This document shows, in pieces, positions 1-8,929 of a DNA stretch of 48,348 nucleotides. The stretch covers positions 1 to 48,348 of the forward strand of contig CALBJC010000126.1 of NCBI GenBank assembly GCA_937892655.1, given 5' to 3'. A model generated the notes under the pieces. That model ran no database searches, was not told the origin of the DNA, and saw only the letters and a list, made by a program, of their open reading frames with translations. Every line of letters begins with the position of its first letter. Within the stretch, counting starts at the first letter, position 1. Source of the DNA: an uncultured Clostridia bacterium (GTDB lineage: Bacteria; Bacillota; Clostridia; Oscillospirales; Ruminococcaceae). Made by a program: the position numbers and the translations under genes.

Positions 1-1440
1 GAATACAGCGGTGACAAGGGCATAAAGCTTTTGGATGTATACAATGGCGAAAAGTCATTGGAAGAATTCATCGCTCAGCTTTCAGATTATGACCTCAGCT
101 GTATTATCCGCGGTGAAGGTATGTGCTCTCCTCGTGTTACGGCAGGTACAGCATCAGCCTTTGGCGGTGTAAGCGATAGCCTTACAGCCTTGGGCATCCC
201 TGCAGTATGCTGTTCAGACGGCCCTTCAGGAATGCGCTTTGATAGCGGTGCAAAGGCGTTTTCAATCCCTATCGGCACGCTTCTGGCAGCTACCTTCAAT
301 AAACAGCTTTTAACCGAGCTTTTCACATTTATGGGTCTTGAAATGAGAGCAAACCACGTTGACTGCCTCCTGGGTCCTGGTATGAATATTCATCGTTATG
401 CGCTCAATGGCAGAAACTTTGAGTATTTCTCAGAAGACCCGTTTCTGACAGGTAAGATGGCAGCAGCAGAGCTTGTAGGCCTTACAAGTGTAGGCGTTAC
501 AGGTACTGTAAAGCATTTTTGCGGTAACAATCAGGAATTCCGCCGTCACAATACTGACTCTGTTATTTCAAAAAGAGCGCTCAGAGAGATTTATCTCAAG
601 GGCTTTGAAATGGCTGTAAAAGAGGGTGGCGCTACTACAATTATGACTACCTACGGCTCAGTAAACGGCTTGTGGACAGCCTCAAGCTATGACCTTACAA
701 CAACCATTTTAAGAAACGAATGGGGCTTTGAGGGCGTTGCTATGACCGACTGGTGGGCAAACATAAACAGACGTGGCTGTGAGCCTGACAAGTCAGATTT
801 TGCCGCTATGGCAACAGCTCAGAATGACGTTTATATGGTTTGCGCAGATGGCGGCAATCACGATGACAACGTTATGAAGTGTCTTGAAGACAAGTCACTT
901 TCAAGAGCTCAGCTTGTGAGATGCGCTTATAACATCTTAGATTTTGTTTTGTCAACTCACGCTATGAAAAGAGTAGCAGGTGACAATGTAGAAGTTGAGA
1001 TCATAAACCGTGAAAATGAAGCGGGTGAAGAAAACTTAAGAGATGTACCACTCTACAAGCTTACAGGCGATATGGAAATTCCGCTTGATAACCTTGTAGC
1101 AGTCAAGGGCAGAAGCTTTGCTTTTAATCTTGACATTTCAAAATTTGGTATCTATAATATCATAGTTACAGCAAGCTCAAATTCGTCAGAGCTTGCGCAA
1201 ATCCCTGTAACAGTATTCCGTCAGGGCTCAGCTATGGGCACCCTTACCTTCAACGGTACAAACGGCGAGGATGTATCAAAGTCAGTAAAGGTGCTTATGC
1301 TCTCAAGATATATGCCGATAAGAGTATATTTCTCACAGAGCGGTCTTGATGTAAAGAGTATCAGAGTTGAGTTTTACGAGGATACTAAGGCTAAAAACTA
1401 CAGCGATTATTCATTCTTAGGCGAGGGCAGAGGAGTATAA
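1..1440 (+). CDS. Glycoside hydrolase family 3 beta-glucosidase-like enzyme (5' truncated by window edge)
   Basis: The reading frame is open from base 1, so the true start lies upstream; the first internal start-like codon (TTG at 31) is not taken as real. The visible part holds the GH3 TIM-barrel domain: a GIPAVCCSDGPSG stretch, GRNFEYFSEDP, the KH pair in TGTVKHFCGN, and MTDWW, whose Asp (codon 748-750) matches the GH3 nucleophile. About 150 residues of beta-rich sequence follow. In most GH3 enzymes the barrel is N-terminal and the alpha/beta sandwich follows it. Here no sandwich follows, and the barrel start (residue ~7 onward of the visible part) appears to be preceded by more protein. 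This fits the inverted order known from Ruminococcus and Butyrivibrio beta-glucosidases (inference, because the upstream part is missing). Likely hydrolyses beta-glucosides or short cello-oligosaccharides; no signal peptide can be judged. A MATE gene follows 30 bases downstream. Confidence 0.88.
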   Translation, partial: EYSGDKGIKLLDVYNGEKSLEEFIAQLSDYDLSCIIRGEGMCSPRVTAGTASAFGGVSDSLTALGIPAVCCSDGPSGMRFDSGAKAFSIPIGTLLAATFNKQLLTELFTFMGLEMRANHVDCLLGPGMNIHRYALNGRNFEYFSEDPFLTGKMAAAELVGLTSVGVTGTVKHFCGNNQEFRRHNTDSVISKRALREIYLKGFEMAVKEGGATTIMTTYGSVNGLWTASSYDLTTTILRNEWGFEGVAMTDWWANINRRGCEPDKSDFAAMATAQNDVYMVCADGGNHDDNVMKCLEDKSLSRAQLVRCAYNILDFVLSTHAMKRVAGDNVEVEIINRENEAGEENLRDVPLYKLTGDMEIPLDNLVAVKGRSFAFNLDISKFGIYNIIVTASSNSSELAQIPVTVFRQGSAMGTLTFNGTNGEDVSKSVKVLMLSRYMPIRVYFSQSGLDVKSIRVEFYEDTKAKNYSDYSFLGEGRGV

Positions 1441-1470
1441 TCTGCCTATATTTCAGAAAGGGTTATTTAT

Positions 1471-2871
1471 ATGTCAAAGCTAATCGGCTCATGGAGTTTT
1501 TATAAGAAAACCATCCTGATAGCCGTACCAATAATGGTTCAGAATTTAATTACAAACTTAGTTGCCATGATAGATAATATCATGGTAGGTCAGATAGGAA
1601 CAGAGCAGATGTCGGCTGTTGCTATTGTCAATCAGCTTTTCTTTGTTTTCAATCTGTCGATTTTCGGCTCTCTGTCTGGTGCAGGCATTTTCAGCGCACA
1701 GTTTTTCGGTAAAGAGGATATCGAGGGTGTTCGCCATACAATGCGCTTTAAATTTATGACAGCAACGGTTATTACTGCAATAGGTATCCTGGTATTTCTC
1801 TTAGCGGGCGATAGCCTCGTTGAGCTTTATCTTCACGATACTACTGAGGATATAGACCTTGAAAAAACCTTTATGTATGCAAAAGATTATATGCTGATTA
1901 TGCTTGTAGGGCTTGTACCTTTTGCGTATGAGCAGGTGTATTCTTCAACACTGCGTGAGGGCGGTATAACAACGCCTTCAATGGTAGCGGGCATTATCGC
2001 AGTACTTACAAACGTAGGCTTGAACGCTCTGCTCATTTTCGGTATCGGCGTATTTCCAAAGCTCGGCGTTGCGGGTGCGGCTGTTGCAACAGTCATCTCC
2101 CGTTTTGTTCAGGTAGCTATAGTTATAGTATACTCTCATATCAATTCATGGCGTTTAAGATTTATTCAGGGCCTTTACAAGTCCCTTGCAGTACCTAAAA
2201 AGCTCGTAAAGGTTATTATGATAAAGGGACTTTTACCGCTTACTGCAAACGAATGTCTGTGGGCGGCAGGTACAGCGGCTCTGGCTCAGTGCTACTCTGT
2301 AAGAGGATTAGAGGTTGTAGCCGCGCAGAATATAGCATCTACTGTTGTAAACCTCTTTAATGTTATGTTTATTGCATTCGGCTCAGGCGTTTCTGTTGTT
2401 ATCGGTCAGATGCTTGGTGCAAACGATATGAAGGGTGCAAAGGAATCAGCGCCAAAGCTTGTTGTGTTTGCAGCTCTTATGTGCGTATTCATAGGCGGCT
2501 TAATGGCATGCTTTGCAGGAGTATTCCCGCATGCATACAATACAACAGATGATGTAAGGCATTTAGCAACAGCATTTATCCTCATAAGTGCCGCTCTTAT
2601 GCCTCTGCATTCAGCGCTCCATTCAATGTATTTTATCGTGCGTTCAGGCGGCAAAACTTTTCTTACCTTTGCCTGTGACTGCGGTTTTTCATGGGTAGTG
2701 AGCGTACCGCTTGCACATATTTTGGCAAACTATACATCGCTTCACATCATACCGCTTTACGCTATCTGTATGAGCGCAGAGCTTATAAAGTGTGTGGTAT
2801 TTATAATTCTCATCAAAAAGGGCGTATGGCTTTCAAATATCGTAAATGATACTAAAGCACAGCTTGCATAA
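1471..2871 (+). CDS. MATE family efflux transporter
   Basis: 466 residues, usual MATE length, with about twelve hydrophobic segments. The N-terminal stretch (AVPIMVQNLITNLVAMIDNIM, residues ~18-38, then VGQIGTEQMSAVAIVNQ) is the hallmark of the family, and a second homologous half begins near residue 245 (KGLLPLTANECLWAAG). MATE proteins are cation-driven antiporters that export drugs or metabolites across the cytoplasmic membrane; the substrate cannot be read from sequence. The gene starts 30 bases after the GH3 stop behind an AAAGGG ribosome site, so it is probably co-transcribed, and it is closed by a strong terminator. This is one of two MATE genes in the window and is not obviously a recent duplicate of the one at 12760. 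Confidence 0.93.
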   Translation: MSKLIGSWSFYKKTILIAVPIMVQNLITNLVAMIDNIMVGQIGTEQMSAVAIVNQLFFVFNLSIFGSLSGAGIFSAQFFGKEDIEGVRHTMRFKFMTATVITAIGILVFLLAGDSLVELYLHDTTEDIDLEKTFMYAKDYMLIMLVGLVPFAYEQVYSSTLREGGITTPSMVAGIIAVLTNVGLNALLIFGIGVFPKLGVAGAAVATVISRFVQVAIVIVYSHINSWRLRFIQGLYKSLAVPKKLVKVIMIKGLLPLTANECLWAAGTAALAQCYSVRGLEVVAAQNIASTVVNLFNVMFIAFGSGVSVVIGQMLGANDMKGAKESAPKLVVFAALMCVFIGGLMACFAGVFPHAYNTTDDVRHLATAFILISAALMPLHSALHSMYFIVRSGGKTFLTFACDCGFSWVVSVPLAHILANYTSLHIIPLYAICMSAELIKCVVFIILIKKGVWLSNIVNDTKAQLA

Positions 2872-2878
2872 TATTTTT

Positions 2879-2909
2879 CAACCTCTCTTTTTTAGAGAGG
2901 TTGTTTTTA
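2879..2909 (+). terminator. Rho-independent terminator after MATE gene
   Basis: Ten-base stem CAACCTCTCT / AGAGAGGTTG with a short T-rich loop, followed by TTTTTAT. It closes the GH3-MATE unit. Confidence 0.9.
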
Positions 2910-2943
2910 TATCCTTTATATGCTAAAATGTTTTTGAAAAATA

Positions 2944-2969
2944 TGTAACAAATAGAAAATTTCATTGTC
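2944..2969 (+). promoter_or_regulatory. ECF-type promoter candidate for the sigma factor gene
   Basis: TGTAAC (2944-2949), 16 bases, then TGTC (2966-2969). This resembles the TGTAAC / CGTC pattern of Bacillus ECF promoters such as those of SigX and SigM. The same ungapped pattern (ATGT, AAAT, TTTCATT) occurs in front of the sigma gene at 23216. That suggests autoregulation, which is inference. Confidence 0.45.
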
Positions 2970-2995
2970 ATATTAAGTGAAAGGGGGATAAAAGC

Positions 2996-3538
2996 GTGGA
3001 GGATAAACAGATTATAGATATGCTCTTTGAGCGTGACGGTAACAGTATTACCTGCGTTAAGGAAAAATACGGCAAGCTTTGCAATACTCTTGCAAACTCG
3101 GTTTTGAAAAACTCATCTGATGCTGATGAATGTGTAAACAGCTCGCTTTTCAAGCTGTGGAATGCTATTCCGCCAGCCAGACCTTCGTCGCTTTGTGCAT
3201 ATCTGTGTAAAATCGTGAGAAACACAGCTATAAACATTTTAAAGAAAAACTCTCGTCATGATGATGTGATATATGACGAGCTTGATGAAATTGTAGCTGA
3301 TAATTCTTATGAGAACATCTTAGACAGCGGTGTAATCTCAAAATACATAAACGAGTTTTTGCAGACCGCTTCAAAAAAGAGCAGACAGATTTTCGTTTTG
3401 CGATATTTCTTTGAATATGAGTTTTCTGAGATCTCTCAAAAAACGGGTATGAGCGAAAATGCTGTCAGAACATCGCTTTCAAGAACAAAAGAAAAACTGC
3501 GTGATTATTTAAAAGAGAAAGGAGACATCACAGTATGA
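2996..3538 (+). CDS. RNA polymerase sigma factor, sigma-70 family, ECF type
   Basis: 180 residues starting with GTG behind AAGGGGG. Region 2 lies at about residues 20-90 (SSLFKLWNAIPP and LCKIVRNTAINILKKN, the -10 recognition helix). Region 4 lies at about 120-175 (SRQIFVLRYFFEYEFSEIS, then a helix-turn-helix with MSENAVRTSLSRTKEKLRDYL). This is the two-region layout of ECF sigma factors, which redirect RNA polymerase when released by a membrane anti-sigma factor. The stop overlaps the start of the next gene by four bases (ATGA), so the two are translationally coupled and very likely functional partners. The ECF-like sequence at 2944 points to positive autoregulation. The regulon is unknown. 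Confidence 0.92.
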   Translation: MEDKQIIDMLFERDGNSITCVKEKYGKLCNTLANSVLKNSSDADECVNSSLFKLWNAIPPARPSSLCAYLCKIVRNTAINILKKNSRHDDVIYDELDEIVADNSYENILDSGVISKYINEFLQTASKKSRQIFVLRYFFEYEFSEISQKTGMSENAVRTSLSRTKEKLRDYLKEKGDITV

Positions 3539-5643
3539 GTAAAAAAGAAAATAGAGAATTCTGGGATGAATGTATGGATAAGCTCGACGATAAATATGTA
3601 GAAGAGTCAGCATCCTTGAAATCAAAGCCCGTATTCAACCCTAAGATTTTGGTAGGCGCAACAGCCGTAGCTGCATGCTTAGCGCTCAATGTAGGAGTTA
3701 TCGCCCTTATAAACCGTTCAAATAACGAGCTGCCTACATCATCAGGCGAAACCCCGATATCAGATGTTACAACAACCCCGATTACAGAGGATGCCATAAC
3801 AACAACCACTCCGCCTGTTGATGATACATCTATATCAACTGTTACCTCTGAGGATGTAACAGAAAAAGTTGATATTTCAAAAGTGGGATTTGATACCCAT
3901 TATAAATTTAGCTATAACTCAGAAGGTAATAATTACTACGATTTAGCGCTTACTTTAGTTGATAGCGAAACTGATGAAAATATAACTTCAATGGTAGTAG
4001 AAAATCCGTTTGTAACAGATGGCGATTGCGTAATGCCGGGAGATGCGTATATGCCTAACATTTGCGAAAGTATTCAAAACTGGCAAATTAATTGCTTTTT
4101 ACTTACAAACAACGTTGATGTATACAGAATACTGCCTGTAGTTATCCCAGGTATCAAGGATGGTGAGGTTTGTAACGCTGTCAGCCTTTATATGCTCACC
4201 GACAAAGAAATTATCCGTTTAAACGGTGAGGATATCTATACATCAAATGCAAGACTTTTTATGAATGAATATGATCCAGGAAATATCATCTCATTTATGA
4301 ATCTCTCAGGCGGTATAACAAACTGCTTTATTGATTTTGAAGCCAATACCTATACATTAAGAGGTGTTGTGAATGATATGGGCGATGATTATGTTGTTGC
4401 TACAAATGAGATTTTAAGTAAGTTTGAGTTTGATTTAACCATGCAGGACTATATCGATTTTTGTACGTATTTTGGAACAAATTGGGCAGATGATACAGGT
4501 GTGCTTGAATTTGATTTACTAAAGCGTGCTGACGTTGAATTTACATTTAGCTTTACAAACGGCAGACTGTTTATGATAAAGCATCCTGAGGGCGAAGAAA
4601 CTCTGATTGATATTTATTATATTGATAAGAATAACGAAAATCTCTTGTATTCTTACGAAAATATACCTGAAAACTTTGATGAAATAAATCTTTATGATTA
4701 TTCAAATGTATATCAGAGAGTGTTCAATAAATCGGATCGTTCAACCGCTAAGTTTGCTGATGATACCAGCAATATCATAGGCTTTAACAGATGTCTTGTT
4801 AAAAATGGCCTTGATCCAAAAAAACTGTATAATATTGAGGTAACAGACGTAAACGGTAATGTATGGTACACAGATGAATTATCGTCAGAAGAAGGTCTGC
4901 TGCCGATTCGCTGTGCAGTGCTTGCTGAAAATGGGCATGATAGCTATATTCTTAAAATGAAAAATGAAGCCGGCGAAGAAAAATACATTTCATTTGATAC
5001 AATGCTAAATTTCCCTGAGGGTGAGCATTATGTAATTGATATGCCGATTTCAATAAGCCGTGAGTATGAAAAGACTGAGAAATACATCGCAACAAAGGTT
5101 TGGATTGAGAGAATGCCTGTCAGCATGCTTATTGAAGAAATAATGTATCGCGTTTGCTCTGATGGTAGCTACTATGCTCATATAGCCTTTGGCGCAGACC
5201 AGTCTCAGTGGCTTGGCAGCAGTGAGGGATTCTACTATGAAAACGGTGAATATAAACTCTTATGTGACGATTTAGGCCTTAGTGATTCACTTATCAATAA
5301 TGACTATTTATATCTGACATATTCCGATACTGATGCTGACAACTCTACAAATATTTCACTCAGAGTATACAAAAAGGGTGAAATGATATTTGATGGTAAG
5401 GTTCTTGATGATGGCCATGTCAATTACTCAGGGCTGAGCAAAATTGGCAACTATGTTGTGGCTGATAAATTTGACGGAGCAGCAATCATTAAAGAAGAAA
5501 ACGGCAGAATTTTTGTTGCTGTTTTTAAGGATGATGTTGTTAAAGTTAATTATTCTGGAAATACCTTCAAATTAACCTACAACGGTGTAGAGTATACTCA
5601 GGATGACGTTATCCCTGATGAGCTTTTTGTAGAATACAAGTAA
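3535..5643 (+). CDS. Single-pass membrane protein, probable anti-sigma or sensor partner of the upstream ECF factor
   Basis: 702 residues. About 37 cytoplasmic residues include LDDKYVEESA, a short motif seen at the N-terminus of many Firmicute ECF partner proteins. One transmembrane helix follows (residues ~38-58, LVGATAVAACLALNVGVIAL), then a Thr/Ser/Pro-rich linker (~62-110) and a long extracytoplasmic region of about 590 acidic, aromatic-rich residues. I recognise no enzyme motif in that region. The four-base overlap with the sigma gene and the topology support a role as membrane-bound inhibitor or sensor. The ectodomain has no name I can give; it may sense a cell-surface ligand. Closed by a strong terminator. 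Confidence 0.75.
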   Translation: MSKKENREFWDECMDKLDDKYVEESASLKSKPVFNPKILVGATAVAACLALNVGVIALINRSNNELPTSSGETPISDVTTTPITEDAITTTTPPVDDTSISTVTSEDVTEKVDISKVGFDTHYKFSYNSEGNNYYDLALTLVDSETDENITSMVVENPFVTDGDCVMPGDAYMPNICESIQNWQINCFLLTNNVDVYRILPVVIPGIKDGEVCNAVSLYMLTDKEIIRLNGEDIYTSNARLFMNEYDPGNIISFMNLSGGITNCFIDFEANTYTLRGVVNDMGDDYVVATNEILSKFEFDLTMQDYIDFCTYFGTNWADDTGVLEFDLLKRADVEFTFSFTNGRLFMIKHPEGEETLIDIYYIDKNNENLLYSYENIPENFDEINLYDYSNVYQRVFNKSDRSTAKFADDTSNIIGFNRCLVKNGLDPKKLYNIEVTDVNGNVWYTDELSSEEGLLPIRCAVLAENGHDSYILKMKNEAGEEKYISFDTMLNFPEGEHYVIDMPISISREYEKTEKYIATKVWIERMPVSMLIEEIMYRVCSDGSYYAHIAFGADQSQWLGSSEGFYYENGEYKLLCDDLGLSDSLINNDYLYLTYSDTDADNSTNISLRVYKKGEMIFDGKVLDDGHVNYSGLSKIGNYVVADKFDGAAIIKEENGRIFVAVFKDDVVKVNYSGNTFKLTYNGVEYTQDDVIPDELFVEYK

Positions 5644-5683
5644 ACGATAAAATGAAATCCCTCTGTGTGTAGAAAAAGATAAC

Positions 5684-5719
5684 AAAAAGAGCAAGGCTTA
5701 TGCCTTGCTCTTTTTCTTG
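5684..5719 (+). terminator. Rho-independent terminator
   Basis: Fourteen-base perfect stem AAAAAGAGCAAGGC / GCCTTGCTCTTTTT with loop TTAT, then CTTGTT. It ends the sigma/partner operon. Confidence 0.93.
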
Positions 5720-5745
5720 TTATTTTCAAAATTTTGTGATACAAT
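5717..5745 (+). promoter_or_regulatory. Sigma-A type promoter for the hydrolase gene
   Basis: TTGTTA (5717-5722), 17-base spacer, TACAAT (5740-5745). It starts within the T-tail of the preceding terminator and lies about 30 bases before the hydrolase start. Confidence 0.65.
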
Positions 5746-5774
5746 ATATTAAAGTATGTATGGAGGGGATTTTT

Positions 5775-6665
5775 ATGGAAATCAGTAGTATGGTAAAAGA
5801 ATGCAGAGCTAAGTGGGCAGAGGGTGACGCTTTGCGTGATAAAGGCCTTGTAACGCCTGATGATATCAGAAGATTTGATAACATTTCTTATGGTGAGTAT
5901 GGCGTTGACAATCTGCTTGATATCTATGTTTTAAAGGATGTAAAGACATTACAGCCTACCATTGTAAATCTTCACGGCGGAGGCTGGTTTTATGGCAATA
6001 AGGAGGTTTATCAGTTTTACTGTATGGCGCTAGCGCAAAGGGGCTTTACAGTTGTAAATATAAACTACCGTAAAGCGCCTGAAAACCGTTTTCCTTGCGC
6101 TGTAGAGGATATAAACAAGGCACTTTGTTTTATAGCAGAAAACGGAAAAGATTATTTTGTCGATAAGGACAGGCTGGTACTTATCGGTGACTCTGCGGGC
6201 GCTCAGCTTGCAAGCCATTTTGCAACAATTCTTACAAATCCTGAGTTTGCAAAGCTGTTTGATTTTGAAGTAGCCGATGTTACTGTCAAGGCATTAGGCT
6301 TAAACTGCGGTCCTTATGACGGCAGAGCGATGGCTCTTAACAAAAATGATGAAGCGTTTTTAGAGTATATCGACTGCGTTGACAAAACACCTGACAGCAG
6401 GCTGCTTGAAATGGTAGATGCGCTAAAATATATGAACGCTGACTATCCGCCTGCATTTATTATGTCAACCTACTGTGATTTTCTCTATCCATGCGCACAG
6501 CCGATGTACGATCATCTTACAAGCCTCGGTGTGCCTTGTGAAATAAAAATCTACGGTGATAAAAACCGCCCTGAAATAGGCCACGTTTTCCACGTCAACT
6601 GCAGATTAGATGAAGCCGTGGAATGTAATGACGCTGAATGTGAGTTCTTCAAAAAGTATGTATAA
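5775..6665 (+). CDS. Alpha/beta hydrolase (carboxylesterase or lipase-like, HGGGW type)
   Basis: 296 residues from the ATG at 5775, which follows GGAGGGG; an in-frame ATG at 5700 lies inside the upstream terminator and is rejected. HGGGW (67-71) forms the oxyanion hole and GDSAG (138-142) carries the nucleophile Ser140. An Asp in STYCDFLYP and the His in IGHVFHV near the C-terminus complete the triad. This is the hormone-sensitive-lipase-like esterase pattern. There is no signal peptide, so it should be cytoplasmic. It probably removes acyl groups from small esters, possibly sugar acetates given the carbohydrate context, but the substrate is not readable. It has its own promoter and terminator and is therefore monocistronic. 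Confidence 0.88.
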   Translation: MEISSMVKECRAKWAEGDALRDKGLVTPDDIRRFDNISYGEYGVDNLLDIYVLKDVKTLQPTIVNLHGGGWFYGNKEVYQFYCMALAQRGFTVVNINYRKAPENRFPCAVEDINKALCFIAENGKDYFVDKDRLVLIGDSAGAQLASHFATILTNPEFAKLFDFEVADVTVKALGLNCGPYDGRAMALNKNDEAFLEYIDCVDKTPDSRLLEMVDALKYMNADYPPAFIMSTYCDFLYPCAQPMYDHLTSLGVPCEIKIYGDKNRPEIGHVFHVNCRLDEAVECNDAECEFFKKYV

Positions 6666-6667
6666 AG

Positions 6668-6700
6668 AAAAAGCCGTATTCTATTGAATACGGCTTTTAT
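6668..6700. terminator. Bidirectional terminator between convergent genes
   Basis: Stem AAAGCCGTATTC / GAATACGGCTTT with loop TATT, T-run on the plus side and an A-run that serves the minus strand. It separates the hydrolase gene from the DUF3810 gene. Confidence 0.88.
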
Positions 6701-6701
6701 T

Positions 6702-7808
6702 TTATACTAAATTATACTCATCATAATACGCTAAAACCAAATCAACCATTTCACCATAGCTCTTAGCGCCACTCTCAACGCCCTGAACCTTGATGAAATT
6801 ATCGTTGAAATTGCCAGCGGCCTCATTTACCTCGCCTTCAAACTGGTCAAGGTATTCGTTTAACTGAACAATATCTGAATATGCCCCGTCTGAAACGTAG
6901 GTATAAGCGTCATTAAAAAGCTCCTTGTCGGCAGAATAAAGCTGATTTAAGCAGTTTCTGAGTGCAAGCATATAGCCTGAGTATCTGTAATCTGCATAAT
7001 CTGAGTTTATACAGCTCAGAAAACTTATAAAGTTACATTCGTTTTCCTTTGCAATCCCCCTTGTATGAGCAATTTCATGTGCTGCGCAGGATGGTATTGT
7101 AAAATCAGGCATATCTATATTTATATTAGCTTCTCCTGCCCATACAAAGTATACTCCTGAAAATCCCGTATAGCTCCAGGCGTGTGAAAGTAAAATAACA
7201 GGCTTTACTCTTTTTACAATGCCCTTTAGATATGGGTAGTCATCATATAAATATGTATATCCGTTTTCAACCTGCTTTGAGATCTCAAAAATATCAGCTG
7301 ATAGCTTCATATTGCCGTTTTCGTCAAATGTGCATTCTTCTCTTGCTGCAGATGCCCTTATCGCTAAATCGCGTGTTACCTCGTAAAGATACTGCGCCTC
7401 CCTTGGCTTTACCTCAAGCCCCATCAGATTATCAAGGCTGTATCTGTAATAGTTAGCGCCATGCATGAACATATACAGTAAAAATACGCATGAAACAGAG
7501 AATAAAACACCCTTTATAAATGCCGCAACCGTTGCGGATTTCTTCTTTGATTTTTTGAGCTTTATTATGAATATCACGATTACCGCTATAAGCATAAGCG
7601 GGGACAGAATGAGCAGAAATTCGCCTAAGCTTATAGGTATGAGCGATACAAGACCGCCTATTACAAACGAGAAAACTTTGAATATTCCTCTTGAAAAAGC
7701 ATATTCTGAAAATGTATTCAGATGTGGCAGAGTAAAGTATAGTAAAACTGCGATGTAAAACGGTGTCAGCCAGAAAATGACTGACAGCTTTTTGAGTATG
7801 TTTTTCAT
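6702..7808 (-). CDS. DUF3810 family membrane protein with zinc-metalloprotease signature
   Basis: 368 residues. Three hydrophobic segments lie in the N-terminal 115 residues (about 10-28, 46-82 and 98-115), followed by a soluble domain with HEIAH (244-248). After it comes TRGIAKENE, giving HExxHxxGxxxE with Glu255 as a possible third zinc ligand. This matches the DUF3810 family as I know it. The motif predicts a zinc peptidase acting at the outer face of the membrane, but I know of no demonstrated substrate. The start ATG follows GAAAGGA, and the gene has its own promoter at 7838-7866. It is divergent from the sugar-phosphate kinase gene and shows no operon partner. Confidence 0.82.
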   Translation of the reverse strand: MKNILKKLSVIFWLTPFYIAVLLYFTLPHLNTFSEYAFSRGIFKVFSFVIGGLVSLIPISLGEFLLILSPLMLIAVIVIFIIKLKKSKKKSATVAAFIKGVLFSVSCVFLLYMFMHGANYYRYSLDNLMGLEVKPREAQYLYEVTRDLAIRASAAREECTFDENGNMKLSADIFEISKQVENGYTYLYDDYPYLKGIVKRVKPVILLSHAWSYTGFSGVYFVWAGEANINIDMPDFTIPSCAAHEIAHTRGIAKENECNFISFLSCINSDYADYRYSGYMLALRNCLNQLYSADKELFNDAYTYVSDGAYSDIVQLNEYLDQFEGEVNEAAGNFNDNFIKVQGVESGAKSYGEMVDLVLAYYDEYNLV

Positions 7809-7837
7809 TTTGAAATGTCCTTTCAGTTGTTAAAATA

Positions 7838-7866
7838 AGTATACCACCAAACTGCAGACAAGTCAA
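7838..7866 (-). promoter_or_regulatory. Sigma-A type promoter for DUF3810 gene
   Basis: On the minus strand TTGACT, 17-base spacer, TATACT; the -10 lies about 30 bases before the start codon. Confidence 0.7.
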
Positions 7867-7893
7867 AAGAATTAAATGGAAAATCTTTGTTTC

Positions 7894-7922
7894 TTGACTT
7901 TTTATGGTATAAAGGGTAAACT
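7894..7922 (+). promoter_or_regulatory. Sigma-A type promoter for the PfkB kinase gene
   Basis: TTGACT (7894-7899), 17-base spacer, TAAACT (7917-7922), back to back with the divergent promoter at 7838-7866. The start codon is 32 bases downstream. Confidence 0.6.
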
Positions 7923-7954
7923 AATAAATGTACATTATACTAAAGGAGAATACT

Positions 7955-8878
7955 ATGATATATACAGTAACCTTCAATCCTGCGCTTGACTATGTAGTCA
8001 GGGTTTTTGAGTTTCAAAGCGGCAGGCTCAATAAAGCAGAGAATGAGCTTTTGCTCCCTGGCGGAAAAGGCTTAAACGTTTCTGAGGTTTTGACAAACCT
8101 GGGAGAAAAAACAACCGCTCTTGGTTTTATCGGCGGCTTTACCGGCGAAGAGATTGCAAGGCTTGAGCGTGAGCGTGGCGTTATCTGTGACTTTGTAAAG
8201 GTAGAGGGTAATTCAAGAATAAACGTTAAGCTCAAAAGTACTCAGGAAACTGAAATCAACGCAAATGGTCCTGAAATATCTGCCGATAATTTAAACGAGC
8301 TGTATAATAAGCTTGATAAATTACAATCAGGCGATATTCTGGTGCTTGCAGGCAGTATTCCTCGCTCAATTCCAGATACTGCATACAGCGATATTTTAGA
8401 CCGCCTTGAAAACCGAGGTATAAAAATAATAGTTGATGCGGCAAGCACCCTGCTTGTAAATGTGCTTGATAATAAGCCTTATCTTATCAAGCCAAACCAT
8501 TTAGAGCTTGCAGACTTGTTCAAAGCGCAGATAGGTACAGACAAAGAGCTGATAGTAAAGTATGCAAGAAAGCTTATGGAAAAGGGAGCACAGAATGTGC
8601 TCGTTTCAATGGGCGGAGATGGCGCAATACTTGTATGCTCTGATAATAAGGTTTACTACGCTGCTGCCCCTAAGGGCGAGGTAGTAAACAGCGTAGGCGC
8701 AGGCGATAGTATGGTAGCGGGCTTTATATATGGCCTCAATCAGACTGGTGATATGGTTGATGCTCTCAGATGGGGCATATCCTGCGGAAGTGCCAGCACA
8801 TTTTCAGAATACCTTGCTGTAAGAGAAGATGTAATCGCTTTATATAATACTGTAAAGGTTGAAGAAATGAATATATAA
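7955..8878 (+). CDS. fruK: 1-phosphofructokinase-like PfkB family sugar-phosphate kinase
   Basis: 308 residues from the ATG at 7955 behind AAAGGAG; an in-frame ATG nine codons upstream lacks a ribosome site. The start MIYTVTFNPALDY, the PGGKGLNVS motif (35-43) and the C-terminal VGAGDSMVAGF with catalytic Asp251 are those of the FruK/LacC branch of ribokinase-like enzymes. FruK phosphorylates fructose-1-phosphate to fructose-1,6-bisphosphate; LacC acts on tagatose-6-phosphate. No fructose PTS or regulator gene is adjacent, so the symbol is by similarity only and the substrate could be another hexose phosphate. The gene stands alone between its own promoter and a strong terminator. Confidence 0.82.
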   Translation: MIYTVTFNPALDYVVRVFEFQSGRLNKAENELLLPGGKGLNVSEVLTNLGEKTTALGFIGGFTGEEIARLERERGVICDFVKVEGNSRINVKLKSTQETEINANGPEISADNLNELYNKLDKLQSGDILVLAGSIPRSIPDTAYSDILDRLENRGIKIIVDAASTLLVNVLDNKPYLIKPNHLELADLFKAQIGTDKELIVKYARKLMEKGAQNVLVSMGGDGAILVCSDNKVYYAAAPKGEVVNSVGAGDSMVAGFIYGLNQTGDMVDALRWGISCGSASTFSEYLAVREDVIALYNTVKVEEMNI

Positions 8879-8891
8879 ATCAATCAGAATG

Positions 8892-8929
8892 AAAAAATCT
8901 CTCAGGAATTTTCCTGAGAGATTTTTTAT
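8892..8929 (+). terminator. Rho-independent terminator after the PfkB kinase gene
   Basis: Sixteen-base stem AAAAAATCTCTCAGGA / TCCTGAGAGATTTTTT with a four-base loop and T-run. Confidence 0.92.

Noticed and set aside
7453..7866. 137-codon minus-strand frame overlapping the DUF3810 start
   Set aside because: Different frame from a well-supported gene with its own ribosome site; no recognisable domain.
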